DNA of 64,000 nt from JAJDZL01 sp965220665 (GCA_965220665.1 CBDCQQ010000005.1:620001-684000), one strand, 5' to 3'; counted from the first letter of the stretch, positions 37,070-47,199 are shown. Program-made: numbers and translations. The notes: a model not told the origin generated them from the sequence alone.

Positions 37070-38224
37070 ATGAACAAAAAAAACGAACTCAAACTAATGC
37101 ACCCTGCTCACATTCTGTCGTTGATTCTAACATTCGCAATCTTCTGGATCGCGATTCCCACCCTCGAGGCACAGACTTCTCCTAGATTCAAGGACTGGCC
37201 AAATACGGACTTCGAAAACAGTGTAATCGAACTCTCCGAAATTCGATCAGGCGGTCCTCCGAAAGATGGCATTCCGTCAATTGATCATCCAGAATTTGTA
37301 TCAGTTGAATCCGCTATGGAATGGCTGAATCTTAGAGAGCCAGTCATTGTTTTGGATATTTTGGGTGAGGCCAAAGCCTATCCTCTACAGATTCTGATCT
37401 GGCACGAGATCGTTAATGACATGCTAAACGACCGATTCGTCGCCGTGACATTCTGTCCGCTTTGCAATGCATCCATCGTTTTTGACCGAAATCTTGATGG
37501 TGAAATACTTGACTTCGGTACAACCGGAAATCTACGAAAAAGTGATCTGGTAATGTATGACCGGCAGTCTGAGTCCTGGTGGCAGCAAATAACAGGTAGT
37601 GGTATCGTTGGGCACTATGCAGGGGTTGATCTGGATTTACTGCCATCTCAAATTACGTCCTTTGAACAGTTCGCCCTAGCTTATTCTGAAGGTCAGGTAC
37701 TGTCCAGGGACACAGGTTTCAGAAGAAACTATGGAGACAACCCATACCGCGGCTACGATGACATCAACAACGTTCCTTTTTTACTCAGCGATCCCGCGGA
37801 CTCGCGTCTGCCCGCTATGGAAAGAGTCGTCAATGTATCAGTCAATGGTAAACATCGGGTTTATCCATTCTCCGTTTTTGACGAAGAGCCTGTCATTAAT
37901 GACAGGTTTAACGGTGTTTCAATTGTAATTTTCAGCATGGACGACGCTGCCTCTGCACTCGATGAACGCAGTATTGCAGACTCACGAATCATCCCTTCTG
38001 CCACTGTCTTTAGACGTCAGTTAGATGAACTTCAGCTGGATTTTGAAAAACGTGACGACGGGAACTTTTATGACGTGCAGACTGGATCGCAATGGAATCT
38101 TTTCGGACAGGCTGTCGCCGGGCCGCTGCACGGTAAGGAATTAGTCGATGTCACCAATGGCGTACACTTTGCTTTTGCGTGGCTGGCATTTCACCCAGAG
38201 TCGGAAATCTATAGCAGCCTTTGA
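37070..38224 (+). CDS. DUF3179-domain exported protein
   Basis: 384 aa with an N-terminal signal peptide or anchor (about 14-36, hydrophobic then EAQTS). The rest is a DUF3179 domain. Marks are GGPPKDGIPSIDHPEF, LDILGEAKAYPLQILIWHEIVND, the metal-type motif VTFCPLCNASIVFDR, and DFGTTGNLRKSDLVMYDRQS. Role is unknown; the paired Cys and His residues suggest metal or redox binding in the periplasm. It stands alone after the MFS gene. Confidence 0.85.
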   Translation: MNKKNELKLMHPAHILSLILTFAIFWIAIPTLEAQTSPRFKDWPNTDFENSVIELSEIRSGGPPKDGIPSIDHPEFVSVESAMEWLNLREPVIVLDILGEAKAYPLQILIWHEIVNDMLNDRFVAVTFCPLCNASIVFDRNLDGEILDFGTTGNLRKSDLVMYDRQSESWWQQITGSGIVGHYAGVDLDLLPSQITSFEQFALAYSEGQVLSRDTGFRRNYGDNPYRGYDDINNVPFLLSDPADSRLPAMERVVNVSVNGKHRVYPFSVFDEEPVINDRFNGVSIVIFSMDDAASALDERSIADSRIIPSATVFRRQLDELQLDFEKRDDGNFYDVQTGSQWNLFGQAVAGPLHGKELVDVTNGVHFAFAWLAFHPESEIYSSL

Positions 38225-38384
38225 ATGGCATCAACTCATGATCCGAAAAAAATTGGTAATCTCAATATCCGCTCAGTAGACGCAAAGAGTTCAAGCACCG
38301 TTTGACGTCAGTTTTTGTGGCACAACTGGTGTCTAACCAAACTTTCAGGAAAGCCGACAAGCAAGCCTTACCCACAAGTGGGGC

Positions 38385-39839
38385 TTGCGATTCTGTCAGT
38401 TTCACGCACCTGGAATAAATCGTACAATGTGCGTTTTTGCGTTATTCTCGCACCACGTCATTCCGTACAAAATAAAAACCACTGCTTTGGTCATCTCCAA
38501 GCTCGAACTCTGGCCTATCATTCGCCTTGCAGCACCCGTGCTACTAGCCCGTGCAGGCGCAATACTGATCATCACCGTTGATGTTGCAATGTGTGGCTAT
38601 GCAGGTACTAGGGAAATTGCATTCTATGGACTTGCAAACGGGCTTCATGTTTCGCTGATTCTCATAGGAATTGGATCGGTACTGCCTGTTGCAATTCTGA
38701 CAGCAAGTTATGAAGGGAATGGAAATTTTGCAAATTGCGGTGCGATCTGGCGTGTCGGACTGGTGCACGCACTTGCTATCGGAATTTCGCTCGGAATTCT
38801 CATGCTGTATGGTGAGTACTTCTTCCGTCTGGTCGGCCAAAGTGAAGAGTTATCAGTCGGAGCCGGACGGGTACTGGCCATGCACGGCCTGGGACTGGCT
38901 GGACTTCTTTGCTTCATCACAACCTCTTTACTGCTTGAAGGATTGCAGCGACCGATACCTGCAATGGTTGTCACATTGGGCTCAAATTTGCTGAACCTCT
39001 ATCTCAACTGGGTGTTCATTTTTGGCAATCATGGTGCACCCGCAATGGGTGCAGAAGGCGCTGCACTCGCGACCAGTATTGTTCGCTGGGCTGGCTTTCT
39101 GATTTTATTGGGTTATGTGTTTTACGCTGTTGATAGAATCCGCTACGGCATTGTCGGGAAGCTACGCCAATTTCGGGAATTTTCAAAGAATCTTCGCCAA
39201 CTTGGCTATCCAACAGCACTTGGCCATGGTATGGAATCCGCATCATTTCTGGTTATGACACTGTTTGCCGGTTATATGGGGGTGCTTGAAACCGCAGCCT
39301 GGACAATCGGGATGAACCTTATCACCATTGCGTTTATGATCGGATTGGGCTATTCAATGGCTGCCACTGTTCGCGTGGCTAATTTTCTGGGTCAGCACAG
39401 CCCACAAAAAGCAGCTCTATCCGGTTGGACAGCTATGATTCTAGGTGCAATTTCTCTGAGTTTGATTGCAGTGCTATTTTTTGCTGCACCTGAATTCCTG
39501 TCCAGGCTTTACAGCCAGGACCCGGAGGTTTTAACAATTGCCGTTCCAATGGTGATCGCCGCGGCATTTATTTTGGTTCTAGATGGCCTTCAAGCGGTCT
39601 GTGTTGGTGTGCTAAGGGGATACCAGGACATGTGGTTCATCACGCGCACCCTGATTGCCGCGTTTTGGGTAGTGATGATTCCATTTGCATGGCTATTCGG
39701 AATTCACATGGGTGCTGGCCCAACCGGACTCATGTGGTCAGTGGGTGTGGCTTGCTCTGTCGCGATCTTTATGATGGTTTATCGTTTTCGGTGCCTGATC
39801 GTGAAATCCTTACAGGCTCACGGACTCACCCTCACTTAG
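38385..39839 (+). CDS. MATE-family efflux transporter
   Basis: Up to 484 aa. Twelve helices in two homologous halves, with RLAAPVLLARAGAILIITVDVAMCG at helix 1 and EGAALATSIVRWAGFLIL and GYPTALGHGMESASFLVM in the middle. MATE carriers export cationic drugs or metabolites with H+ or Na+. The start is uncertain: the first 30 residues look non-conserved and an internal ATG at 38427 is also possible. It ends 14 bp before the convergent citrate synthase end. Confidence 0.88.
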   Translation: MRFCQFHAPGINRTMCVFALFSHHVIPYKIKTTALVISKLELWPIIRLAAPVLLARAGAILIITVDVAMCGYAGTREIAFYGLANGLHVSLILIGIGSVLPVAILTASYEGNGNFANCGAIWRVGLVHALAIGISLGILMLYGEYFFRLVGQSEELSVGAGRVLAMHGLGLAGLLCFITTSLLLEGLQRPIPAMVVTLGSNLLNLYLNWVFIFGNHGAPAMGAEGAALATSIVRWAGFLILLGYVFYAVDRIRYGIVGKLRQFREFSKNLRQLGYPTALGHGMESASFLVMTLFAGYMGVLETAAWTIGMNLITIAFMIGLGYSMAATVRVANFLGQHSPQKAALSGWTAMILGAISLSLIAVLFFAAPEFLSRLYSQDPEVLTIAVPMVIAAAFILVLDGLQAVCVGVLRGYQDMWFITRTLIAAFWVVMIPFAWLFGIHMGAGPTGLMWSVGVACSVAIFMMVYRFRCLIVKSLQAHGLTLT

Positions 39840-39853
39840 GCGACTGAACGGAC

Positions 39854-41242
39854 TCACCCGTTTCTGCCTCCCCACATTTTCAGCCAGTCCGGCATGGATT
39901 TTTTTCGGTTTTCGACTCTTTTGAAATTCCGTTTCTTGGGCCCGATATAGAGCTGACGCGGGCGGCCGATTCTCTGACTGTCATCGCCGGTAAACATTTC
40001 CTTCCAGTGTGCGACCCAGCCCGTTGTTCGAGCAATGGCAAACAGCACTGTGAACATCTGTGTTGGAAAACCCAATGCCCGCAATATGATGCCAGAGTAA
40101 AAATCAACATTCGGATAAAGCTTTTTCTCAATGAAATATTCATCTTCTAAAGCAATGCGCTCCAATTCCAGAGCGATAGGCAATACCGGATCTTCAATTC
40201 CCAATTCGTTCAGCACTTCGTGACATGTTTCTTTCATGACTTTGGCACGTGGGTCAAAGTTCTTGTACACCCGGTGCCCGAATCCCATCAAACGAAAACT
40301 GTCATTCTTATCCTTTGCCCTGGCAATAAACTTCGGAATGTTTCGTTTATGACCAATATCATTCAGCATGTTGAGCACTGCTTCGTTTGCTCCACCATGA
40401 GCCGGACCCCACAGTGATGCGATACCTGAAGCAACGCATGCAAATGGATTGGCACCAGATGAACCTGCCAGACGTACCGTCGACGTTGAAGCGTTCTGTT
40501 CATGGTCAGCGTGAAGAATCAGAATACGGTCGACTGCGCGCGCAAAAATGGGGTTGATTTCATAGTCCTCAGTTGGTACGGCAAACATCATACGTAGCAG
40601 GTTTTGCGCATAACTTAATTCATTCTTTGGATACATGAATGGCTGGCCCAGGGAATATTTGAATGCAAAGGCACCGATGGTTGGCATCTTTGCGATCAGT
40701 CTGTGGGCGGCAATCATTCTCTGAAGTGGATCATGGATATCCGTATCTTCATGATAAAACGCAGATAGAGCACCGACCACACCAACCATGACTGCCATCG
40801 GATGAGCGGAACGTTTGAAGCCGCGATAGAATGATGTCAATTGCTCATGCAGCATCGTATGCATGGTGATTGATTTTTCGAACTCGCGCTTTTCAATCTG
40901 GGCGGGCAACTCTCCGTGCAACAGCAGGTAGCAGACGTCCAGATATGACGCTTCAGCAACCAGCTGCTCAATGGGATAACCTCGATGGAGCAAAATACCC
41001 TTTTCACCATCGATAAATGTGATGCCTGACTGACAGGAACCCGTTGATGTAAATCCAGGATCATATGTAAACATACCCGTCTTGGCGTACATTTTCGATA
41101 TATCGATAAGACTCGGGCCTTCCGTGCCGTCAAGAATCGGAAATTCGTATGACTGACCAGTGCGATTGTCAGTCATGGTTACGGAATTTTTGTCAACTGC
41201 CCTCGCGGGTAGAGTAACGACATTTTTTTGTTCTTGAGCCAT
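39854..41242 (-). CDS. gltA: Citrate synthase, type II
   Basis: 462 aa from ATG 41242 (MAQEQKN); the frame opens at 41263 but the added seven residues are unlikely. Conserved regions are the N-terminal DPGFTSTGSCQSGITFIDGEKGILLHRGYPI, the catalytic stretch WGPAHGGANEAVLNML, and the MGFGHRVYKNFDPRA motif. The long N-terminal beta domain marks the hexameric, NADH-sensitive type of Gram-negative bacteria. It catalyses oxaloacetate plus acetyl-CoA to citrate. Monocistronic and convergent with the MATE gene. Confidence 0.96.
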   Translation of the reverse strand: MAQEQKNVVTLPARAVDKNSVTMTDNRTGQSYEFPILDGTEGPSLIDISKMYAKTGMFTYDPGFTSTGSCQSGITFIDGEKGILLHRGYPIEQLVAEASYLDVCYLLLHGELPAQIEKREFEKSITMHTMLHEQLTSFYRGFKRSAHPMAVMVGVVGALSAFYHEDTDIHDPLQRMIAAHRLIAKMPTIGAFAFKYSLGQPFMYPKNELSYAQNLLRMMFAVPTEDYEINPIFARAVDRILILHADHEQNASTSTVRLAGSSGANPFACVASGIASLWGPAHGGANEAVLNMLNDIGHKRNIPKFIARAKDKNDSFRLMGFGHRVYKNFDPRAKVMKETCHEVLNELGIEDPVLPIALELERIALEDEYFIEKKLYPNVDFYSGIILRALGFPTQMFTVLFAIARTTGWVAHWKEMFTGDDSQRIGRPRQLYIGPKKRNFKRVENRKKSMPDWLKMWGGRNG

Positions 41243-41380
41243 AGTTTCACCGATATCTGTCAATCATTCCACTTGACGCATTCGTGGACGAACTATTGTA
41301 CTACGAGACTTTTCGATGAGTCCGCATCCAGCATTCAAGCGGGTGCGATTGAAAGTGAAGCGCGGGATTCCTGGCATCTC

Positions 41381-42361
41381 TCACACCGCCCGCCGGGTGA
41401 CACAGTTCCAATAATCGTCCCATTCCTGATTTGCCCGGCACAGCCGAAGCGCCAGCATTCGATCAATACTATCGGGACTCCACCAGCTGCCTGCCAGCTT
41501 CAGACGCGCCTGGATCACATAGCGGTGTCCTGATTCAATCTCGCCCGACCCAATCGGCAATTTGTGTGCGCGGGCACCTCGGTAGTCCACCTGATCCTGA
41601 CGGTTGTGTAAATACCGATATGCCTTGCGTACCGGTGCGTTGTCCTCATCGACCTCAGAGGACTCCAGATGCGGCTTTAACTCTAACAGCACCTGCTTCG
41701 CCTGATTGTCCCTGAGTCGGGCCTGCTGACATTTCAGCCACCTTTTCGCATCCGCGCAGAAACTTTTCCCAGCCGCCGACAAATACTCACTCAGATGCAT
41801 GAAGTCTGCCAGGAAAGCGCCATTGGCACCGAAACGCTGTTCAACCTGCCGATGAATCCACCCCGCACCGTCACCAACCACATGAACCGACGTTGAACGG
41901 CCGAATCCGGCACGCCGCACACAGTCATACAGCCACTGCCCTGTCTGTTCCACGCCACCGGAGAAATTCCCGCCATAGTGAATCTGCAAACTGTCCACAC
42001 GATGCGCCAGACACAGCCGAATCTCCTGCCATTTCAACACCTTGCCCCTGCGTCTGTCGGCCGCCTCAGGGTCCGTTTCCACCACCGGCACCATGCTCCC
42101 ATCGGTCTGCGCAATCACCTGTTCCACACCTTCATCCAGGGGCCAATCGTCCCGCACAGTCTGTTGACCGAGAATCCTTTGGCCGTGGCTTAACACCACT
42201 TCCCGGATGCGGCTGACAGACATCTCAAATCCGTAATGCCCGCACAGTTTGTCATTGACCCGAGAAAATGACGCATCCGCACCGAAATCAACCACCACTC
42301 GCTGCAGCCGCATCGACACCCCTCGACACGACACCCCGAAACGCTTCGAAAATTCCCTCAC
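41381..42361 (-). CDS. ISKra4-family transposase, catalytic frame
   Basis: 326 aa from its first ATG; the frame is open further upstream to the A8 tract, where it joins the N-terminal frame. Residues include the IAQTDGSMVP stretch (Asp), VHVVGDGAGWIHRQVEQ (Asp) and the C-terminal GSGEIESGHRYVIQARLKL (Glu) motif of ISKra4 transposases, so the DDE triad is intact. The C-terminus is intact (WDDYWN). Without fusion to the N-terminal frame the protein lacks its helical N-terminal domain. Confidence 0.88.
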   Translation of the reverse strand: MREFSKRFGVSCRGVSMRLQRVVVDFGADASFSRVNDKLCGHYGFEMSVSRIREVVLSHGQRILGQQTVRDDWPLDEGVEQVIAQTDGSMVPVVETDPEAADRRRGKVLKWQEIRLCLAHRVDSLQIHYGGNFSGGVEQTGQWLYDCVRRAGFGRSTSVHVVGDGAGWIHRQVEQRFGANGAFLADFMHLSEYLSAAGKSFCADAKRWLKCQQARLRDNQAKQVLLELKPHLESSEVDEDNAPVRKAYRYLHNRQDQVDYRGARAHKLPIGSGEIESGHRYVIQARLKLAGSWWSPDSIDRMLALRLCRANQEWDDYWNCVTRRAV

Positions 42362-42396
42362 CGTCTTAGTGCCACGCCGATACCGCGTCTCTTCAA

Positions 42397-42699
42397 TTAT
42401 GATCTTCCCGAACGTGGTCTCCCACCGAAGTTTTTTTTACCCGCACTGCGAAGTCCCGGCTCTAGACCCTGTGACCGCGACACCAACTGCTCCTGACGCT
42501 GACACCAGCCGCTGAGCATCTGCGCATTCAGACCCCTCGACATCTCAATAATCCGATCTTCCGCCTCATCCATACTGCCAATCTCATCACCCGAACTTTC
42601 CATCAAGTCCATGATCTCCTCAAAACGACTCTCCATCTCAGGATGCTGGTCACAAAAACTGTTCAACCTCGCACGCCTTTCTGATACCGTATCCTTCAT
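42397..42699 (-). CDS. ISKra4 transposase N-terminal frame
   Basis: 100 aa with an MKDTVSERRARLNSFCDQHP start, typical of ISKra4 N-termini, and an acidic helical stretch. It ends in LRSAGKKNFGGRPRSGRS after an A8 run (42431-42438 on the plus strand as T8). A -1 shift in the A8 run joins KKLRWETTFGKIIIEETRYR, leading into the catalytic frame. The frameshift may be programmed (ribosomal or transcriptional slippage) or a mutation. Confidence 0.8.
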   Translation of the reverse strand: MKDTVSERRARLNSFCDQHPEMESRFEEIMDLMESSGDEIGSMDEAEDRIIEMSRGLNAQMLSGWCQRQEQLVSRSQGLEPGLRSAGKKNFGGRPRSGRS

Positions 42700-42779
42700 C
42701 GAACAAAACCCATGGACAGTGAATCTTGTCCCTATATTTTATCTTTTCCGCTTCACTTTCAATCGCACCCCATTCAAAC

Positions 42780-43097
42780 AGTCCGGTATTTATCCGGACA
42801 CTAAGTGTTCTGTGTCTTTGGTTCGGCACATGGATAGATGGACTGGAAAAAATCACTGCCAAAAATGATCGATTCAGCCTGCGGTTGTTCGCTATAGACG
42901 GGAGTTGTCAATGTGAGACGAATAGAGTGAATGGTTCACAAGAAAATTTGATGGCGGCGGACGACCGATTTCCCATTGCTATTGAATTAAAATCCTTACA
43001 TCCTATCCCTTGGGCACACTTAACACAGGCGACGAAATGATATTCAATCATTTCGCAAGCAAATTGGTCTGAGACAATTTGAGAACAATGTGGTTGA
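42780..43097. other. Gap, no recognised gene
   Basis: Frames here (for example 42726-43040) overlap the element end and show no domain or ribosome-binding site. No RNA or repeat structure is recognised. Confidence 0.4.
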
Positions 43098-43109
43098 GTG
43101 ATTCAAGGC

Positions 43110-43650
43110 TGCATCGGTTTGCGGTGGTTATACGCGCAGTGCATTAGCGAGGCAGTTGTGCGAGCTGATCGATTGGCGCAACAGCAAGGGCGAGTTATGA
43201 GAAGCGCAGGCGCGCAAGATACTGCCAAAACTAGCGAGCGAGTTGTCGGTCCAGTTGCCTGCGTCGTCAGTAGCGGTGCCGTTATCATCTCAGCTGCCTG
43301 ATGTAATCACTGCTTGGCGTGTGTTTGACTTGCAGCGGGTGGCGAAGGCAGAACATGAACGATTGGCATCAGAGGTGGTTGAAGCCGATGAATTGGAGTT
43401 GCGGCAGTTGCTGCTGCATGAGGTGGTGGACCGGCACTGTCCGATTCGTCCGCCGCCGCACCTGACGATTCTGGACTATGTGGTGGGGTTGGGCAGGATT
43501 GCCGGCTTCAGCCCGACAATAAGACAGCCGCTACCAGGCACCAAGAAGATATGGCAGGCAAAAGTGAAATTAATGATCTCGATACAGGCAATCAACTACT
43601 ACAAAGCAACGTTGCAGAATGAAGCCGACAGCAATCAACACACTGCGTAA
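43110..43650 (+). pseudogene. IS4-like/DUF4338-type transposase relic
   Basis: Plus-strand debris. One frame reads LCELIDWRNSKGEL then a stop, then EAQARKILPKLASELSVQLP, resembling the DUF4338 N-terminal region of certain IS4-like transposases. Further on, LGRIAGFSPTIRQPLPGTKKIWQ resembles the C-terminal end of IS4-like enzymes. The catalytic centre is missing, so the element has an internal deletion and stops. A segment of the same N-terminal part is found again at about 47590-47690. Confidence 0.55.
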
Positions 43651-43669
43651 AGTGCGTCTAAGTGATCGG

Positions 43670-44710
43670 TCAAAAACTGTATCGAATCGATGCAGTACTC
43701 GATGAGTCGTTGTTATCGATAAAAGCGTGATCGTTGACCGTTGCTTTGGCTTTAGATTGATTGAAGCCCAGATTGGCAGACAAGCCACGCGCAATATCGT
43801 ATTGAATTCCAATAGCAGTAGACCGTTCTTTATTGTTGGCAATCTGGCCGGAATGACCCTCCAGAGAGAAACTCAGCTGCCCGAATTTTTTTCGAACCCC
43901 GACTGATGCATAGCGTCGTTCAACAGACGTACGAGCGATAGAAAAATTCTCCCGACCGACCCCGCAATCGAAAACTGTACTGCCATAGACCAATTCTCCA
44001 ACTATTCCGATACCCCTTGTGCTGTATTGATCTGCTCCATTGGGAGAGATGTACGTTCCCTTGTTCAATCGAAGTGTCAAACGATAATCCCGGGTACCGT
44101 ATGGTCGTTGATACACCGCGCCAAAGTCGTAATGACTTTCGTCATCAACTACAGAACTGAATACCCACGGACCAAAACGTCCTACATAGCCGCCTCCCCG
44201 CTCATCCAACTCACCCAGGAAATTGTCAAACTCCAGGTCCGCGTTTCCCGCTCCCCTGAAGCGCCGGGTTTGCTCCCGTACGACTCCCGATACGTTCCCA
44301 GCTAGAAACCTGCCCCAATAACTCCCAATTGATATAGAGGCGTTATCCACATAATCGCTGTCGGTTGATAACCCGGAATCTAAATTATCGCGGTCCGTAT
44401 ACTGACCGAAATAGGATAAACCAAGATGCCAACGGTTTGGCAGTTGGGTTAGCGCGTTGATCTGAAAGTTCCCAGTGAAGTCGGTACTTGAATTTTTGTT
44501 TTCCCGATCTCGGTTCAGAGCGATGTCCAAGACACCACTTGCTGCGACGGTGAAATTCCCAATCTGGGTAGCGAACGGCTTTTCCAGTGAGGATAGACGC
44601 TCAAAATTCAACGAGGTGGTCTGTGTTTCATCTGGAACATCTGCCTCGGTGATGCCGTATGCCAGTGCAAAGCTCAGTAGAATCCACCTGATTCTGTTTG
44701 CCTTGATCAT
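43670..44710 (-). CDS. Outer-membrane porin-like beta-barrel
   Basis: 346 aa: a short signal peptide (about 1-22, ALAYGITEA), then amphipathic beta-strands throughout (GSYWGRFLAGNV, YRLTLRLNKGTY) and a C-terminal strand ending in Phe (TASIRYSF), the outer-membrane assembly signal. It resembles Gram-negative general porins of about 16 strands. It lies 3 bp after the haloperoxidase stop, so the two form an operon; it could supply substrate or halide to the enzyme. Confidence 0.78.
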   Translation of the reverse strand: MIKANRIRWILLSFALAYGITEADVPDETQTTSLNFERLSSLEKPFATQIGNFTVAASGVLDIALNRDRENKNSSTDFTGNFQINALTQLPNRWHLGLSYFGQYTDRDNLDSGLSTDSDYVDNASISIGSYWGRFLAGNVSGVVREQTRRFRGAGNADLEFDNFLGELDERGGGYVGRFGPWVFSSVVDDESHYDFGAVYQRPYGTRDYRLTLRLNKGTYISPNGADQYSTRGIGIVGELVYGSTVFDCGVGRENFSIARTSVERRYASVGVRKKFGQLSFSLEGHSGQIANNKERSTAIGIQYDIARGLSANLGFNQSKAKATVNDHAFIDNNDSSSTASIRYSF

Positions 44711-44713
44711 TGT

Positions 44714-46099
44714 TCAACTTCTCGGCAGAAACGTGTTGGCATAGGCGTGCTTCGCAATTTGTCTGCCTGCCCACATTGCGTGATCGTGATCCAGTTTCCA
44801 GTGAACACCGCCGTAAATTCGGCTGAGTCCGTTTTCCTCCGCCATATGACTCAAACTTGACCACCGGCGGGTTACACCAGACAATTGTGGCCACAACACT
44901 TCGTCTGGAGACCTGCCAGAAAAAGCAATTTTGTCCTGTCCGATCAGTAGACCGAGCATTTCCGCAGCCGTTGCTCCGAATGTGGAATGGCCAGACGTGT
45001 AAGCTGGAAATTCCGGTGTCGGGATATGGCTTCGCCAACCCGAATCCAGAAATACTCGAGGATCCGGATTATTGAAATCTTCAGCCATGACCCGAATGGC
45101 ACTTTCAGGACGAATAATATCGTTGTGATATTTTGTATCCCAAGCACTGATCGAAGCATCGCATTGGCTCATTCCGAGCAGAGCGAATGCCTTGGCTAAT
45201 TCAATAAACGGCAATTCTCGATGCTGCAATAATTGCATGCTGATATAGAGCATATGTCCCGGAGGTGTGATTCCCCAGGGGCCGTCTTCCCAAAACAACG
45301 CAATTTCCGATTCTTCAGCGGTTCTGGTTTCGCTGTGTGCCGCACCGATGCGGCGCAATGTGTCGAACTCTTCTGCAAATTCCGGGCTTTCAGGGTCGTA
45401 AAAATCCGATAAACGAAACTGTGACCCACTCTTCATTGTCCACGGCTTGATTCGTCCGTGTCCGGGATACAAGCCCCGTGAGAAAGTTGAAAACGCTGGA
45501 CCTGGCGTCGCACCGTAAAACGGTCCTGTTGGAATCCAGCAAAGAGCATCTTGTCGACGTGGATAATCGTCAAGATAGTAATGTACTTTACTGGGTTCTG
45601 ATCCGTCTCGAGTACGCTGATCAAGCACTCTGAAGGCCGCAGTTCGGCCCCATTCCACCCCCAGTGACTTTGCTTCGCCGTCTGCAAAGCGATTCAGAAA
45701 TTCATTTCGTTCAAGAACAAACGGTTGCTGGAATGCTTCGGCTGCGGCGATTGAAAAAGCGACGCCGTAGGCAACTTCCGGGTGTGCGCCAGACGGACCG
45801 TCTCCAATTCGAAACGGCTCACTGTAAGATTTCGTAACACCGTTTGCAGCTAAAAAACCGGCAGCGGTAGATAGACCGTAGTTATACGCGGCACGGGGTG
45901 GAACAACTCGCTGATCGCGAACCTGTTGCAGGGTCGCATCGATCCAGTGAAAAACAGTATTGTTGTTTCCCGGTTCAAGGATTTGGGTTGTGTAGGAAGA
46001 CCTGTGTCCGTGCTGCGCTACTCTCGGTGCAACACATCCGGCTAATGGTAAATACGGTACCACTAAAGTTGACAGCCCGAGAAATTTTCTTCTTTGCAT
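44714..46099 (-). CDS. Vanadium-dependent haloperoxidase, Tat-type lipoprotein
   Basis: 461 aa. The N-terminus MQRRKFLGLS carries a Tat-type twin arginine, followed by a hydrophobic stretch and the lipobox LAGC (Cys22). The vanadate pocket is complete: Lys323 and Arg330-Pro331 (KYHNDIIRP), Ser369-Gly370-His371 (TSGHSTFG), and Arg427 and His433 (RIYGGVHWKLD). In vanadium haloperoxidases (PAP2-like fold) these bind vanadate and catalyse halide oxidation by H2O2; the acid phosphatase relatives share most of them. Exported, folded before transport, and anchored in a membrane (outer-membrane sorting likely, residue +2 is Val). First gene of an operon with the porin. Confidence 0.85.
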   Translation of the reverse strand: MQRRKFLGLSTLVVPYLPLAGCVAPRVAQHGHRSSYTTQILEPGNNNTVFHWIDATLQQVRDQRVVPPRAAYNYGLSTAAGFLAANGVTKSYSEPFRIGDGPSGAHPEVAYGVAFSIAAAEAFQQPFVLERNEFLNRFADGEAKSLGVEWGRTAAFRVLDQRTRDGSEPSKVHYYLDDYPRRQDALCWIPTGPFYGATPGPAFSTFSRGLYPGHGRIKPWTMKSGSQFRLSDFYDPESPEFAEEFDTLRRIGAAHSETRTAEESEIALFWEDGPWGITPPGHMLYISMQLLQHRELPFIELAKAFALLGMSQCDASISAWDTKYHNDIIRPESAIRVMAEDFNNPDPRVFLDSGWRSHIPTPEFPAYTSGHSTFGATAAEMLGLLIGQDKIAFSGRSPDEVLWPQLSGVTRRWSSLSHMAEENGLSRIYGGVHWKLDHDHAMWAGRQIAKHAYANTFLPRS

Positions 46100-46541
46100 A
46101 GGTGTGTGTCTTTCGTGGTTCTTTATGTATTGACCATTAATTGTTTTGTCTGAACATGTTTAATCTCCAAAACGAGAAGGCTGACCATTCATTGATGAAT
46201 AGCGACTCAAAAAAAATTCCTTATTTTCAACAGAAATTGGAAACAAGGAAATTGAAAAAGATTGCAAATATTATATTATTGCGTGAATGCACTAGAACCG
46301 GTTTCAGCGCACCCTGATCCGCAGATAAAAATCACACGAAAAGAAATATCCTTGTATAAACATAGCTTTAGAAGTTTATCTTTCCACGGTTCACGTAGAG
46401 TCGACAACTGGTGCGGTGGGACGTAGGACGCGGCGGAAAGTGTTGCTGGCAGTTTTCACCATAAGCTAGTGCCTCATTCGACACCGTATACTCTGTATCC
46501 AGTTTTATGCCGCTCATCAAACCAGACGTGCGGTTTTCCAC
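46100..46541. other. AT-rich gap, no gene
   Basis: Upstream of the haloperoxidase, the region likely holds its promoter. A plus-strand frame at 46469-46828 overlaps the integrase relic in antisense and is not real. Confidence 0.5.
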
Positions 46542-47193
46542 TCAGTTTGATTCGATCGAAAGAGTATCGATTGCGAACCAAAGGGAATCAAGATATTCCA
46601 TCAACCCTGCTTTTTGCTTCCACGGTTGTTTCGTTTTGGCCGGAGCAGCATCACAAAGCTCCATGGCCTCGCGCTTCTTCTCGAAATCGATTTCCGCATA
46701 AATATTGGTGGTGTCAAGACGGACATGGTCCAGCCAGGCACGGATTGTGTAGAGATCAACTCCCGCCGAAGAAGATGACAGACACTGCTGCGCCGGATGC
46801 AGTGTGGGGTTACTTTCCGATCGGCTAAACAGCCCACCTTTTGGGCATTGCGTTCGACCAGACGATACACGCCGTAACGGGTGTACGGCTGTCTGCGCTG
46901 ACTGACAAACAACATATCGGAAGGTTGTTTACATCCATCAGATGAGCCAGCATCTTTGTGGTTCTTGGCTACAGCGGGCATTACCGGACTTTACCACCTT
47001 TGCCGTGCAGTACAACCAGGGCATGCCGGTTATTTTGCTTATCCAGACAAAAGTCTGTGACTCGTACCCGGGCAGCTTCCGAGACCCGCGCACCAGTGTT
47101 GTACAGAAACAGCAGCATTGCATGTTCGATCCAGCCACGATATCTTTTGACGTCAGTTGCCGCTATCAATGCTTCAATTTAGGACTTATGAAC
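46542..47193 (-). pseudogene. Tyrosine recombinase/integrase, truncated and frameshifted
   Basis: Catalytic-half remains of a tyrosine recombinase. In order they read IEALIAATDVKRYRGWIEHA, LFLYNTGARVSEAARVRV (first catalytic Arg), VVLHGKGGKVR (Lys region) and a stop. In a second frame come RVTPHCIRRSS-type residues with HxxR, and in a third AWLDHVRLDTTNIYAEIDFE with the catalytic Tyr. At least two frameshifts and the absent N-terminal half make it non-functional. The nearest type is a phage/IS-associated Xer-like integrase. Confidence 0.75.
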
Positions 47194-47199
47194 ATAACT

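Larger units (their letters stand above)
41341..42770 (-). mobile_element. ISKra4-family element
   Basis: A 1430-bp element with inverted repeats GGGTGCGATTGAAAGTGAAG at the left (41341-41360) and the complement at the right (42751-42770). Flanks are CATTCAAGC (41332-41340) and CATTCAAAC (42771-42779), a 9-bp target duplication with one mismatch. It sits beside the citrate synthase promoter. The transposase is split in two frames. Confidence 0.88.
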
